DNA of 64,000 nucleotides from Chloroflexota bacterium (GTDB taxonomy: Bacteria; Vulcanimicrobiota; JAMCWD01). The position numbers and the translations under genes were made by a program. The stretch covers positions 124,001-188,000 of the forward strand of contig JAMCWD010000001.1 in the NCBI GenBank assembly GCA_023475345.1, written 5' to 3'. The notes under the pieces are model-generated. The model was not told the origin of the DNA. It was given only the letters and a program-made list of their open reading frames with translations, and ran no database searches. Below are positions 8,628 through 17,730 of the stretch, one piece after another. How positions within the stretch are numbered: the stretch's first letter is position 1; each line of letters begins with the position of its first letter.

Positions 8628-9747
8628 CTAAATGTTTCTTTTTGTCCTCGATACAATATAGATAGCCGTTCTCGGAGCCGATGTAAAGCTTTCGTTTCGG
8701 CCCAAGGGCAGGGCTTGAATAAAGACATATATCGGACTGGAATTTCCATTCAAGCTTGCCGTAATGGTTCAAGGCGTAAAGGTTATTGTCATCACAGCCG
8801 ACATAGATCGTGCCGTCATCGTCAACGAGAGGGGAGGAACCGAATTCGAAATCCCCTTTGAAGCTCCACTTTTTATCCCCGTCCCTGGTTATGTAATATA
8901 ATTTCCCGTCGTTGCTGCCAACTATTATGCTGCCTTCCTGTCCTATTGCGGGGCTGGAAACTATTGAATCGCCGGTTTTGAATTTCCAGGCAAAATCCCC
9001 GTTCAGATCTATTGCATAAAGGTAACCGTCATCGCTCCCCACGTATAATATATTTTCTTCGCTTATGGCCGGGGACGAGCGGACGGCATCGCCGGTCTTG
9101 TATTTCCACATCAGCCTTCCGTCCGCGGTCAGGGCATAAATATTGCCGTCGAAAGAGCCGAAGAAGCTGTGTCCTTTATCAGTCAGTGCCGGAGACGAGC
9201 GGATCTTGCCTCCTGTTTTATATTTCCAGACGATAATGCCTTCTTCAAGCGTCATGCAGTAAAGGTTCCCGTCCTCGCTGCCTACCCATAGAAATTTATT
9301 GAGTATGTTCGGAGAGGATTCGATGGAGCCGTCGGTTTTTTTCTTCCAGCGGAGATTGCCTTTTGAATTCAGGCTGTAAACATAGCCGTCCTCACAGCCG
9401 AAATATAAATTGTTTTTATCGTCCAGCGCAGGAGTCGAGCTTATGGCGCCCCCGCAGGGAAAGCTCCAGAGAGCCTCTCCTTTCGGCGAAAACGCCCACA
9501 TGAACTGGCCGTCGCTCCCGATGTATATATTTCCGGCGCCGTCTATTACGGGAGACGATGAAACTTCGGGGCCTATCTTGAAGCTCCATTCCAGCTTCCC
9601 TTTTTCCGGGCCTTTGAGCTTGGTAACCCCGGTATGCCTGATGTCGCCTCTCCACATGGGCCAGAAATGATCCTCAAACCCTGCAAGTGAAGGGACAGCC
9701 CATATAAGCGCCGCCATTATAAGTAAGGTTATTATGATTTTTCTCAT
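8620..9747 (-). CDS. PQQ-type beta-propeller protein 2, secreted without a lipobox
   Basis: This 375-residue protein starts with a classical Sec signal (hydrophobic residues 4-17, probable signal peptidase I cleavage after SLA) and has no cysteine at the cleavage site. It is therefore predicted to be soluble in the periplasm, unlike the three propellers downstream of it. The mature domain opens with FWPMWRGDIRHTG and carries about nine blades. The start overlaps the upstream gene by ATGA, and the end overlaps the next gene by eight bases. The contrast in anchoring among otherwise similar propellers may reflect different partners. Confidence 0.86.
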   Translation of the reverse strand: MRKIIITLLIMAALIWAVPSLAGFEDHFWPMWRGDIRHTGVTKLKGPEKGKLEWSFKIGPEVSSSPVIDGAGNIYIGSDGQFMWAFSPKGEALWSFPCGGAISSTPALDDKNNLYFGCEDGYVYSLNSKGNLRWKKKTDGSIESSPNILNKFLWVGSEDGNLYCMTLEEGIIVWKYKTGGKIRSSPALTDKGHSFFGSFDGNIYALTADGRLMWKYKTGDAVRSSPAISEENILYVGSDDGYLYAIDLNGDFAWKFKTGDSIVSSPAIGQEGSIIVGSNDGKLYYITRDGDKKWSFKGDFEFGSSPLVDDDGTIYVGCDDNNLYALNHYGKLEWKFQSDICLYSSPALGPKRKLYIGSENGYLYCIEDKKKHLDD

Positions 9748-10862
9748 TTCCGTTCTCCTTCGCCGAGGACATAAATGCAGCCGTCGTCGCTGCCTATAAG
9801 TATCCTTCTATCCGGCGTCAATGCCGGGCTGGAAACCACCCAGCTCCCTGTTTTATATTTCCAGGCGATTTTACCTTCCGGATCTATACAATAAATATAA
9901 TCGTCTTCACAACCCACATATACATATCCCTCGCTGTCAACAGACGGGGAAGAAAATATCTCACTGCCCAGTTTCGCCTTCCAATGGAGGCTCCCGTCCG
10001 GCCTGGCGGAATACAGGAATTCATCTTCGCTGCCTATGTATATATTGCCTTCCCGGTCGATCGCCGGGCTGGATTCAACGTTGCGGAGAGCTTCTATTTT
10101 CCATCGGAATTTTCCCGAAGGCGAAAGTGCGTAAATGTACCGGTCGCTGCCCCCGAAATAAATATTTCCATCCGGGGCTATAGCAGGGGTAGAAAGGATG
10201 TTTTCTCCTGTTTTATATGACCATAAATATTTCCCGTCCGCCGATATCGAGTAAAGCTTCCTGTCCTTGCCGCCGAAGCATATATTCCCGTCAGGACCGA
10301 CGGCAGGGCTGGATTCCACTTCTCCTTCGGTTACGTATTTCCAGAGTGATTTTCCCGAAGTGGTAAATGCATAAACGTTGTTGTCCCGTGAGCCGAAATA
10401 TAATCTTTTGCCTGAAATATCAAGCGCGGGAGAAGTGCTTACCCAATCCCCAACCTTGTATTTCCATTTGAGCCTGCCGTTCGGTGACAGCGCATAAAAA
10501 AACGAATCGTTGCTCCCGAAGTATATCAAGCCGTCCGGGTCTACGGCGGGCGTGGAAAATACGCGGTCTCCCGTTTTGTATCTCCACAAAAATTTGCCGT
10601 TGTAAGAGAGGGCATAAAGATAATTATCATGGCTCCCTACATAAACAGTTCCGCCGGGCCCGATTACAGGGCTGGAATCCAGGTTCCCTCCTGTCTGATA
10701 TTTCCACAAAAATACCGGGGATCTCACGCCTGGATAAGGCGCGTATGAACGACGGTCCATCGTATGTCCGAACTGGGGCCAGGTATTGCCCTGGCTCCCG
10801 GCTCCGAACACCGATCCGGCGGTTATAAAAAATAATAAAATCAAAATGATTCTATATGCCAT
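9744..10862 (-). CDS. PQQ-type beta-propeller protein 1, secreted without a lipobox
   Basis: This 372-residue protein has a signal peptide (MAYRIILILLFFITAGSVFG) with a probable signal peptidase I site and no lipobox. The mature part begins TWPQFGHTMDRRSYA and contains about nine PQQ-type blades. I placed the start at the ATG at 10862, where the signal peptide begins; the open frame runs 14 codons further upstream. No ribosome site precedes this ATG. A TATAAT box ends nine bases before it, so the message may begin at or next to the start codon. It is the first of five propeller genes in a row. Confidence 0.84.
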   Translation of the reverse strand: MAYRIILILLFFITAGSVFGAGSQGNTWPQFGHTMDRRSYAPYPGVRSPVFLWKYQTGGNLDSSPVIGPGGTVYVGSHDNYLYALSYNGKFLWRYKTGDRVFSTPAVDPDGLIYFGSNDSFFYALSPNGRLKWKYKVGDWVSTSPALDISGKRLYFGSRDNNVYAFTTSGKSLWKYVTEGEVESSPAVGPDGNICFGGKDRKLYSISADGKYLWSYKTGENILSTPAIAPDGNIYFGGSDRYIYALSPSGKFRWKIEALRNVESSPAIDREGNIYIGSEDEFLYSARPDGSLHWKAKLGSEIFSSPSVDSEGYVYVGCEDDYIYCIDPEGKIAWKYKTGSWVVSSPALTPDRRILIGSDDGCIYVLGEGERK

Positions 10863-10871
10863 GACCGGATC

Positions 10872-10901
10872 ATTATAACAAAAATTCGGGGAGTTTTGTA
10901 A
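10872..10901 (-). promoter_or_regulatory. Probable sigma70-type promoter for the five propeller genes
   Basis: Reading leftward, TTACAA (10901-10896), an 18-base spacer and TATAAT (10877-10872) with an extended TGT just upstream form a plausible promoter in the 88-base gap between the TPR lipoprotein gene and the first propeller gene. Transcription would begin within a few bases of the ATG at 10862, leaving little or no leader. Confidence 0.5.
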
Positions 10902-10950
10902 CATGCCCGGCTTCAGGACGGTATTTTATTTACAGGAAGAATGGTTTGAA

Positions 10951-11715
10951 TCAGATGTATTTTCCCGATTTCGGCCCCTTGATTTTCCCCGGGGGAGTTT
11001 TTCTCAATATTTCCAGGGCCTTTTCCATGCTTTTTCTTGCGCCTTCGAGATCTCCTTTTGCCTGTTTCAATTCTACGAGGCTCAGGTAAAGATCAACATC
11101 TTCAGGAGATTTTTTAAGCTTTTCAATGATTGTATCTTCATTGTCATAAGGGGTGGTAGCTCTGCCGACTACATCCTGGGTTACGGCATATACCACCATC
11201 CCGAAAAGGAGCTTCCTGTCTTTTTCGGCAACTTTCGGCCCGGAAAGCAGAGAATTGATCCGCTGTAGCAGTTCGAGCGCTTCGGGTTCGTTGCCGAGCG
11301 CAAGGTAAGTCCTTGCAAGAACTATCATGCCCTCCCATACCAGCGGGTTATTCGGGTCCATTTCAATGGCCCCGGTCAGGTTGTCGCGCGCCTTTTCATA
11401 TTGACCCGTGCGGAAGTAAGCACAACCGAGGTTTACCTTATAACCAGAGGATTTCGGATCTATTTCAACCATTCTTTCCAGTATGGCGGTCATCCTGGAA
11501 TATTCTTTAGCTTCGAGATAATACTGGTACAACTCGTCCATAGCGGCAAGGTCGTCGGGGTTTCGGCCCAGCTTGTCGAGCAGGGCGGCTTCTTTCGGGC
11601 TTATTGTCGCGCTGGAAGAAGGAGGCGGAGTTTTCTGTTCAACGGCATGTCTTCCGGAACATCCCGCCAGGACAACCGCAAAAACCAGCAGGATCAGGAT
11701 AAAGGGTCGAGACAA
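10951..11715 (-). CDS. Small TPR lipoprotein (4-5 TPRs)
   Basis: This 254-residue lipoprotein has a signal peptide ending in LAGC, a Pro/Ser-rich linker, about four to five TPR units and a basic, Gly/Lys-rich C-terminus (KIKGPKSGKY). The TTG start at 11715 directly follows the TGA of the upstream gene, and GGAGGG lies in the end of that gene, so translation is probably coupled. It is the second gene of the leftward run. A segment in the middle (LLSGPKVAEKDRKLLFGMVVYA) breaks the TPR rhythm. Confidence 0.83.
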   Translation of the reverse strand: MSRPFILILLVFAVVLAGCSGRHAVEQKTPPPSSSATISPKEAALLDKLGRNPDDLAAMDELYQYYLEAKEYSRMTAILERMVEIDPKSSGYKVNLGCAYFRTGQYEKARDNLTGAIEMDPNNPLVWEGMIVLARTYLALGNEPEALELLQRINSLLSGPKVAEKDRKLLFGMVVYAVTQDVVGRATTPYDNEDTIIEKLKKSPEDVDLYLSLVELKQAKGDLEGARKSMEKALEILRKTPPGKIKGPKSGKYI

Positions 11716-13479
11716 TCAGCCCTCCTTGTTGTAAAGCGGGGACAGGATTTGATCTTTTTCTATATTTGACATGATTAAGGGATTTATCCTCAGTGCTTTT
11801 TTAATTTTTGCACCGGCTTCGGCGGTTTTGCCTTCGCGCGCGTCCAGCCGGGCAAGGCCTAAAATTGAAGACTCCAGGTTCGGATTTGCCGCCAGGGCTT
11901 TCTTATATTCTTCCCGGGCCTTTTCCCACTTTCCCTGCTTATAGTAAAGGTTTCCGAGCCTTTCGGGAGCAAGGTCATAAAGCGGGGTTTTCGCCTGGGC
12001 TTCTTTGAAAAACTTTTCGGCTTCTTCCTCGTGTCCTTCGGCCAGCCTGAGATCGCCCATGTACACCAGGGTATCCTCGGAATATTCAGGGTTTATCTTG
12101 AGAGCTTTTTCAAATTCTTTTTCCGACTTTTCGTATTCCCCCCGGTTCATATACATTATGCCCCTGTCGATAAAAGAATCTTCATACCGGGGGTTTATCT
12201 CGAGGGCTTTTTCGAATTCTTTCCCGGCTTCGTCATATTGCCTGTTCCATGCAAGCGAAGTAGCCAGGATGCTGCGCGCGTCTTCGTCTTCCGGGTCGCA
12301 TTTAACGGCTTTCCTGGATTCCTCGACGGCCCTCTCGTAGTCGCCCATCTTCAAGTAAGCCGTCGCAATGCATGTATAGACATCGGCAAAATCAGGACGG
12401 ATTTTTTTTGCTTCTTCAAAAGCCTTGAGCGATTCGGGATACATATTGATGGCCCGGTAAGCCTCTCCCATTGCAATATAGGCGTCATAACTTTCGGGAT
12501 TCAATTTGATTGCGATTTTGTGCTGCTCTATGGCTTCGGGGAATTTACGGTATTCGTAATAAACCTCCCCCAGGAAAACCCACATGCTGTCATCTTTGGG
12601 GTCAAGGGCTATGGCTTTCCTTGCTTCGGCTATGGCGTCTTCGAAGCGCTTACGGATGAGGTTGGATGTTCCCATGCCCAGGTGGGCTTTTACGTTATTC
12701 GGGTCAAGCTCAAGGGCGCGGGTATATTCCTTTACCGCCAGGTCGATATTGCGCGTTTTGAAATAAAGCCCCCCCAGGTTGACATGAGCATCCAGGTTGT
12801 CGGGGTCGAGGCTCAGGGCCCTTTTATAAGCCTTCTCGGCATCCCCGGTATTGAGGTCGGCAAGAAGGACGTTTCCGAGCCCTATGTATCCCCTGGAGGA
12901 ACCGGGAGACAGTGTTATCAGTTCCTTAAAATATTTCTCGGCTTCGGCGTAATTCCTTGCTTCGAAAAATACGCTGCCGAGGCTGGTTAACGTGGAAATG
13001 TTTTGAGGGTCCAGGGCCAGGGCTTTTTTATAAAATTCGATTGCCATGGGAAAATCTTTACGCTCGAAAGCAAGGTGGCCCATATTGGTAAATATCGAGG
13101 GACTGCTCTGATCCAGTTGAAGCGCCCGCGTAAGCTCGGCTCCCGCTTCATCGAACTGTCCTTTGCGAAGATAAACCAGCCCCATCGAATTGTGCGCTTC
13201 GGCGTTTCCCGGTTCGGCCTCGATCACCTTTTTCAATTCATCTTCCGCAGGCTCGAGCCGGTTTTTTTCGATGCGTATAAGGGCAAGCGCTATCCGGCTT
13301 TCATGATCATCGGGCTTTGCCTCAAGCCGTTTTACAAGATCCTGTTCGGTTGCCTGCTTATGTATTTGCCTGCTGAAAATTGCCCCGGCTCCCGGCAACA
13401 AAATGATAAGCAAGAAAAAAATGAGCATCAGGGTATATATGACCAGCCCGATCTTTTGTCCCGGGTTATTGTTGTACAT
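11716..13479 (-). CDS. Membrane-anchored TPR protein (about 15 TPRs), first gene of the propeller operon
   Basis: This 587-residue protein has a single N-terminal hydrophobic helix (residues about 12-32) without a lipobox, so it is probably inserted in the inner membrane with the TPR domain outside the cytoplasm. About 15 near-perfect TPRs follow (LGNVLLADLNTGDAEKAYKR type), ending in a short form of the common cap (IEKDQILSPLY). It is preceded by a good promoter (13522-13550) and leads into a TPR lipoprotein and five propellers. As first gene and only transmembrane member, it could anchor an assembly, which is inference. Confidence 0.85.
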   Translation of the reverse strand: MYNNNPGQKIGLVIYTLMLIFFLLIILLPGAGAIFSRQIHKQATEQDLVKRLEAKPDDHESRIALALIRIEKNRLEPAEDELKKVIEAEPGNAEAHNSMGLVYLRKGQFDEAGAELTRALQLDQSSPSIFTNMGHLAFERKDFPMAIEFYKKALALDPQNISTLTSLGSVFFEARNYAEAEKYFKELITLSPGSSRGYIGLGNVLLADLNTGDAEKAYKRALSLDPDNLDAHVNLGGLYFKTRNIDLAVKEYTRALELDPNNVKAHLGMGTSNLIRKRFEDAIAEARKAIALDPKDDSMWVFLGEVYYEYRKFPEAIEQHKIAIKLNPESYDAYIAMGEAYRAINMYPESLKAFEEAKKIRPDFADVYTCIATAYLKMGDYERAVEESRKAVKCDPEDEDARSILATSLAWNRQYDEAGKEFEKALEINPRYEDSFIDRGIMYMNRGEYEKSEKEFEKALKINPEYSEDTLVYMGDLRLAEGHEEEAEKFFKEAQAKTPLYDLAPERLGNLYYKQGKWEKAREEYKKALAANPNLESSILGLARLDAREGKTAEAGAKIKKALRINPLIMSNIEKDQILSPLYNKEG

Positions 13480-13521
13480 ATAAAAAATTGTTTCCTTAAG
13501 CCTTTTTTATGTTTATAAGTA

Positions 13522-13550
13522 ATTATAGAGAAAACTTGCCGGAAGGACAA
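13522..13550 (-). promoter_or_regulatory. Sigma70-type promoter for the TPR/propeller operon
   Basis: On the minus strand TTGTCC (13550-13545), a 17-base spacer and a perfect TATAAT (13527-13522) lie 43 bases upstream of the ATG at 13479. AAGGA sits within the leader. This is the best-formed promoter serving the leftward run. Confidence 0.6.
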
Positions 13551-13621
13551 TATTATTCCGGGCAGGGAGAAAGACCCCTGCCTAGAAACAAGGACACATA
13601 TATTAAAAAGGCGGTGGGATT

Positions 13622-14794
13622 ATGTGCCGGATGAAAACATGGAATTGTTTGAAAATCTTTATAGCGATATTTTTAATGATGGGTTTTGCGGCGGCATATG
13701 CTGCATACCCGCCTGCGACTAAAACCCCAGAAGGATGGGTAATGCCGGACGGCGAGCAGTTTATATTTCTCAGCCAGCTCAACGCAAGGGAAAAGATGGC
13801 CGGTACAGAGAGAGACGGCTTCCTTGCAAAAATAACCAACCTGGATATGGAACTCCGCATGAAAGAAGATCTTGAACCTGAAAATTTTGACGCCGATATG
13901 AAAAAATTCAAGACGTTTTTGAAAGACAGCACACTTCCCTGGATGATGAACGAAAAAACGGCCGTTTATGAAAGCTTACAACAGATATATTATGCTGCAA
14001 AAAAGACCGCCCCTAAATTTATTCCCGACAAGGTTTATTTTATAAAAACCACCGGAGACGAGGAAGCGGGCGATATGTACGTGCGCGGCGAGTGTATCGT
14101 CATACCCCAGAGAATCCTCGATGACATGACCGGCAAGAGAGATTCCATAACAGGCAAAAGAAGCGGGCAAGGGACCGAATACATTGCAAGGAGAGGCCAT
14201 GCCGAAGTTTCACGCCGGGACTATCTGACGCACAGGATTGCCTGTATGATGTTTCACGTATTGACGGCTCGCAATGAGATACTCACAAACCGGTTGTACG
14301 GCCTCATAGGGTTTTATCCCGTAAAAGCCGTGGATGTGGAAGGAAGATTTAAAACAAAGATTATAACCGACCCTACCTGCTGGAATACCGATTATGTTGC
14401 GGCAGTCGTAGATGATCAGGGCAAAAGAACTTTCATATCGCCGGTTTGTTATTCCGTAGTCAGTACATATAATAAAAGTTACGGTGAAAGTCTCTCGAAT
14501 TATCGCAGGTTGAAATTTGTCGAAGTAGGGCGCGGTGGGAAGTTAGGCTCTTTCAAAATGAAAACCGATCAAAACGGCGAAGCCCAGATTACTGTGCCCT
14601 CTCTATATCCGAATTTTTATGACATGATCAGGAATAACTCGCAGAATCTCGATCATCCTGCCGATATAATGGCTGATAACGCGGCGCTTGCAATCCTGCT
14701 TCAGGACTGGGAGAAAAAATACAAAGGGTTCGGCTCCAATCTCGATCTTAAAATGCTTGATAAGGTCAGAAATATTCTGAGCGGCGGCATGTGA
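13622..14794 (+). CDS. Secreted protein with degenerate zincin-like motif
   Basis: This 390-residue protein has a Sec signal peptide (cleavage probably near AAAYA) and no lipobox. I do not recognise it firmly. The stretch CMMFHVLTARN followed by LYGLIGF resembles a group of uncharacterised bacterial proteins I recall with an HELFHVLSRxN metal site. In that alignment Cys208 and Met209 replace the first His and the Glu, leaving only His212. If the comparison holds, this is a non-catalytic relative of a zinc peptidase. Neighbouring TPR genes suggest export to the same compartment. An alternative start at 13631 is possible. The AGGCGGTGGG ribosome site favours 13622. Confidence 0.6.
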   Translation: MCRMKTWNCLKIFIAIFLMMGFAAAYAAYPPATKTPEGWVMPDGEQFIFLSQLNAREKMAGTERDGFLAKITNLDMELRMKEDLEPENFDADMKKFKTFLKDSTLPWMMNEKTAVYESLQQIYYAAKKTAPKFIPDKVYFIKTTGDEEAGDMYVRGECIVIPQRILDDMTGKRDSITGKRSGQGTEYIARRGHAEVSRRDYLTHRIACMMFHVLTARNEILTNRLYGLIGFYPVKAVDVEGRFKTKIITDPTCWNTDYVAAVVDDQGKRTFISPVCYSVVSTYNKSYGESLSNYRRLKFVEVGRGGKLGSFKMKTDQNGEAQITVPSLYPNFYDMIRNNSQNLDHPADIMADNAALAILLQDWEKKYKGFGSNLDLKMLDKVRNILSGGM

Positions 14795-14795
14795 G

Positions 14796-14826
14796 TTGGA
14801 CGTACCTGCTTTTAGTGTGCTAAAAT
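14796..14826 (+). promoter_or_regulatory. Extended -10 promoter, possibly leaderless
   Basis: TTGGAC (14796-14801), a 19-base spacer and TAAAAT (14821-14826) with the extended TGC element just before it. The -10 box ends seven bases before the ATG at 14834, and no properly spaced ribosome site is present. Confidence 0.5.
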
Positions 14827-14833
14827 TCTTAGG

Positions 14834-16336
14834 ATGAAATGGGACAATATCCGCCGGGTTTTCTTTATTATAGCATTATCGGCTCTTATTCCCTGCATGT
14901 GGGGATGCACACACGGCAACCCTTCCGCCGGGTTACAGGCAGATGAAAAGGTTGCCGTAAAGGAAGCTCCCGATGCGGCACAACTCCTGTCTGATGGAAA
15001 ACGGTATATAGAGAATGAAGATTTCGAAAATGCCGGCAAACTTCTATCAGAGGCATTGAAGATTTCCCCTGGTTCTGCTGAAATACATTATGAGCTGGGG
15101 CGCGTATTTTCCGAAACTGACAGGAATAATGAAGCTGAAAAAGAGATAAAAGAAGCGTTGAAGCTCAGGCCGGATTATGCTCAGGCCTATTCGACCCTGG
15201 GCTATGTTTATCTCCACATGAAACGTTTCGGAGAAGCAAAAGAGTCTTTTAACAGGGCGATAAATCTCGATGCCGGGCTGGTCGATGCATATATCGGACT
15301 TTCTTCTCTTCATTATGCCTGCAGGGAATATGATCAGGCGGTCAGTATTCTGGAAAAAGCAAAAAAAATAAACCAGGATGAACCGTATATTTATATTAAC
15401 CTGGGCCTGGTTTATCTACGCCGGGGGATGGTCGCCACGGCTGAGGAGCTTTTCAAAAAGGCGGTGGATATACCGGGATCTGACGGGACCGCAAAGCTTG
15501 AGCTTGCAGACCTCTACGTTCATGTTAAAAATTATGATAAAGCCGAAAAGATTTATCGCAGTGTCATAGATGATCAATCCAGAAACCCGCACACCGGATA
15601 CGAGGCTCACCAGGGGCTGGGCGAAGTTGCGTATCTCACGGGCCGGATGGAACTGGCGGAAAAAGAAAACATGATAGCTTACGAGATGAATAAGGATGAC
15701 CCGACTGCGTTGTATTTGCTGGCGATGGTTTGTCTCGATACGGGCAGGCTTGAAAAATCGGTGGATTTTATAAACAGGGCGCTGGAGCTTGATCCCAACG
15801 ATTTGTATGTGTTGTACCATGCGGGCATGATTTACCGGCGTCTTGGAGACCCGGCGAAAGCAAGAGATTATTACGATAAAGTTCTCAAGCTTTCGGACAT
15901 TACCAATTACGAGGAACTCCGTTCGGCTTATAAAAACGGCAAAACGCCGCAGTATGCCTGCACCTACAGCATGGCGGAAGTCGAAGTCCCGTCGTCCCAT
16001 GCATTATGCGGGATCGGATTTATCTTGATTTCCGAGGGGAAGCAGAATGAAGCCATGGCCCTGTTTGAAAAGGCGCTGTCGCTCTATCCTTATAACGGGG
16101 ACGCTTACAGGGGCATGGGGACAGTTGCTTTAAACAAGGGGGATGCCGGGAAAGCTGAAACATATTTCAAGAAGTCGCTGAAGACGGACCCCTATAATTC
16201 CCCTGCGCTTCTTGAGCTTTTAAAGATTGTCGAGAAAAGGGACGGCAGGGATGCCGCGGTCTCGCTATTGAAAAAGCATATTGAAACGAAACCGGGTCTT
16301 AGAAGTTCTTCTGTTTTAAAGGAGTATCTGAAGTGA
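14834..16336 (+). CDS. TPR lipoprotein with a cysteine-containing insert
   Basis: This 500-residue lipoprotein has a signal peptide ending in MWGC and about 12 TPRs. Between TPRs near residues 355-385 lies a non-TPR insert with the motif QYACTYSMAEVEV, which reappears as RFACPYSMQETEV in the TPR protein at 23977. The two are paralogs with a shared specialised segment, perhaps a ligand or metal site. The end overlaps the next TPR gene by GTGA. It is driven by the extended -10 promoter immediately upstream. Confidence 0.86.
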   Translation: MKWDNIRRVFFIIALSALIPCMWGCTHGNPSAGLQADEKVAVKEAPDAAQLLSDGKRYIENEDFENAGKLLSEALKISPGSAEIHYELGRVFSETDRNNEAEKEIKEALKLRPDYAQAYSTLGYVYLHMKRFGEAKESFNRAINLDAGLVDAYIGLSSLHYACREYDQAVSILEKAKKINQDEPYIYINLGLVYLRRGMVATAEELFKKAVDIPGSDGTAKLELADLYVHVKNYDKAEKIYRSVIDDQSRNPHTGYEAHQGLGEVAYLTGRMELAEKENMIAYEMNKDDPTALYLLAMVCLDTGRLEKSVDFINRALELDPNDLYVLYHAGMIYRRLGDPAKARDYYDKVLKLSDITNYEELRSAYKNGKTPQYACTYSMAEVEVPSSHALCGIGFILISEGKQNEAMALFEKALSLYPYNGDAYRGMGTVALNKGDAGKAETYFKKSLKTDPYNSPALLELLKIVEKRDGRDAAVSLLKKHIETKPGLRSSSVLKEYLK

Positions 16337-17652
16337 GACGAGTTATAATTTTCGGGGCGGTTCTTGCTGCATTCTTTATTTTATCTATATCTGCCTGCGC
16401 CAGGAAGGGAAATGAAGGCGCGAAAGCCGTCGTGCCGCTTAAAACCGCGGTGCCTGCCGGGAGCCATGCAGGGACTTCGAAAGCCGCCATGGATTATTTT
16501 GGCGCCGCCAATGAAGCCGAGAACAGGAAGGATCTAGTATCTGCGGAAAAGCTGATGAAAAAGGCGTTGGAGCTTGATCCCGACAATGAGAATTTCCATT
16601 TTGCCCTGGGCCACATTTATGACGGGCAATACAGACTTGAAGAAGCCGCGGAGCAGTTCAAAGAAGGGTTCCGGATAAATCCCGATTCCGCCCAATCACA
16701 CGAGGCATTCGGGATGATCCTTTTCGAGCAGGGCAAGCTTGCCCAATCTGAAGAAGAAATGAAGAAGGTTCTTAAGATTAATCCCGGCTATGCAAGGGCT
16801 TATGAAACGCTGGGAAACCTTGCATTGAAACAGGGCAGGGAGAAAGAGGCCGAGGAGTATTTCCTTAGGGCGATTAAATGCGACCCGGACCTTGTTGATC
16901 CTTATATCCGCCTGGGCACGTTATATGGGAGCCGAAGAGAATTTAAAAAGGGCATGAATTCGCTCAGGAAAGGCCTGGAAGCAAATAAAAGGCAGATAAA
17001 CAAGGGATTGTCTTCCGCCGGGGGAGAGGAAGGGCACATCAGGATCGTTATGGCCCATCTTTATTTTGAAAGCGGCGAGATAAAAAAAGCTTATGATGAA
17101 TACCGTAAAGCGCTTGAAGTAACGCCCAATCTCATCGGCGCTTTTACCGGCCTTGCAGAAACTTCGTACAAGCTGGGAAAGCCCGGCGAAGCCCTTGCAT
17201 GGCTCCAGAGGGCACAGCGTTTATACCCCCAGGAAAAAAGGCCTTATATTTTAGAAGCTGAAATTTCCATGGACGGCAGCCGCCCGAAAAAAGCAATCGA
17301 AATACTTGAGAAACTGAGAAAAACACAACCGGAAAAATCGGATCTGGTAACCGATTCGGATCTGATGAGGATTCTGGCTGATGCTTACCTGAAGGTTGGT
17401 GAGGTAGATAAGTCGGAACCGTTGTACCTGGAAGCCCTTAAAATAAGGCCGGATTACTTACAGGCGCGCTACGGTCTTGCCCGGATTTTTGCCAGGAAAG
17501 GCGATCTTAAAGATTCGATGAAAGAACTTGAAAAGGCCGCTACGGAGGAACGTTCGTTTCTTAAAGACGCTCAGGAGGAAAAAGATTTCGCTAAAGTCCG
17601 GTCCATGCCTGAATTTAAAAAATTGGTGAAAAAAATAGAGAACGAGGATTAA
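16333..17652 (+). CDS. TPR lipoprotein (about 10 TPRs)
   Basis: This is a 439-residue lipoprotein with a GTG start in a GTGA overlap, a signal ending in SISAC, a low-complexity linker and about ten TPRs. It ends with a clear copy of the terminal cap (EEKDFAKVRSMPEFKKLV) followed by a charged tail. A longer charged helix region around KRQINKGLSSAGGEEGH interrupts the repeats in the middle. It is translated together with the preceding gene. Confidence 0.86.
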   Translation: MRRVIIFGAVLAAFFILSISACARKGNEGAKAVVPLKTAVPAGSHAGTSKAAMDYFGAANEAENRKDLVSAEKLMKKALELDPDNENFHFALGHIYDGQYRLEEAAEQFKEGFRINPDSAQSHEAFGMILFEQGKLAQSEEEMKKVLKINPGYARAYETLGNLALKQGREKEAEEYFLRAIKCDPDLVDPYIRLGTLYGSRREFKKGMNSLRKGLEANKRQINKGLSSAGGEEGHIRIVMAHLYFESGEIKKAYDEYRKALEVTPNLIGAFTGLAETSYKLGKPGEALAWLQRAQRLYPQEKRPYILEAEISMDGSRPKKAIEILEKLRKTQPEKSDLVTDSDLMRILADAYLKVGEVDKSEPLYLEALKIRPDYLQARYGLARIFARKGDLKDSMKELEKAATEERSFLKDAQEEKDFAKVRSMPEFKKLVKKIENED

Positions 17653-17670
17653 TGTCGGAAATCGTATTTC

Positions 17671-17700
17671 TTGCCGGAAAGATTGACGATTTAGTAAATT
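17671..17700 (+). promoter_or_regulatory. Weak promoter candidate upstream of the TPR gene at 17731
   Basis: TTGCCG (17671-17676) and TAAATT (17695-17700) are separated by 18 bases. The gene downstream has a strong GGGAGGT ribosome site. The -10 box is only a partial match, so the call is tentative. Confidence 0.3.
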
Positions 17701-17730
17701 GAGGTTATTCGGCATATACGGGAGGTCATT

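Noticed and set aside
5118..10862. Periodic DNA repeats of about 115-120 bases, considered as CRISPR or satellite
   Set aside because: The period equals one propeller blade (38-39 codons) and the sequence identity is at protein level only. There are no constant repeats with unique spacers.
5118..10862. PQQ-dependent dehydrogenase function for the propellers
   Set aside because: The proteins are too short, have no cofactor-binding or catalytic residues that I can place, and resemble BamB-like structural propellers.
12031..12990. A 319-codon plus-strand open frame inside the membrane-anchored TPR gene
   Set aside because: It lies wholly antisense to a strongly supported TPR gene, has no signal peptide, domain or ribosome site, and its residues mirror the repeats of the real gene.
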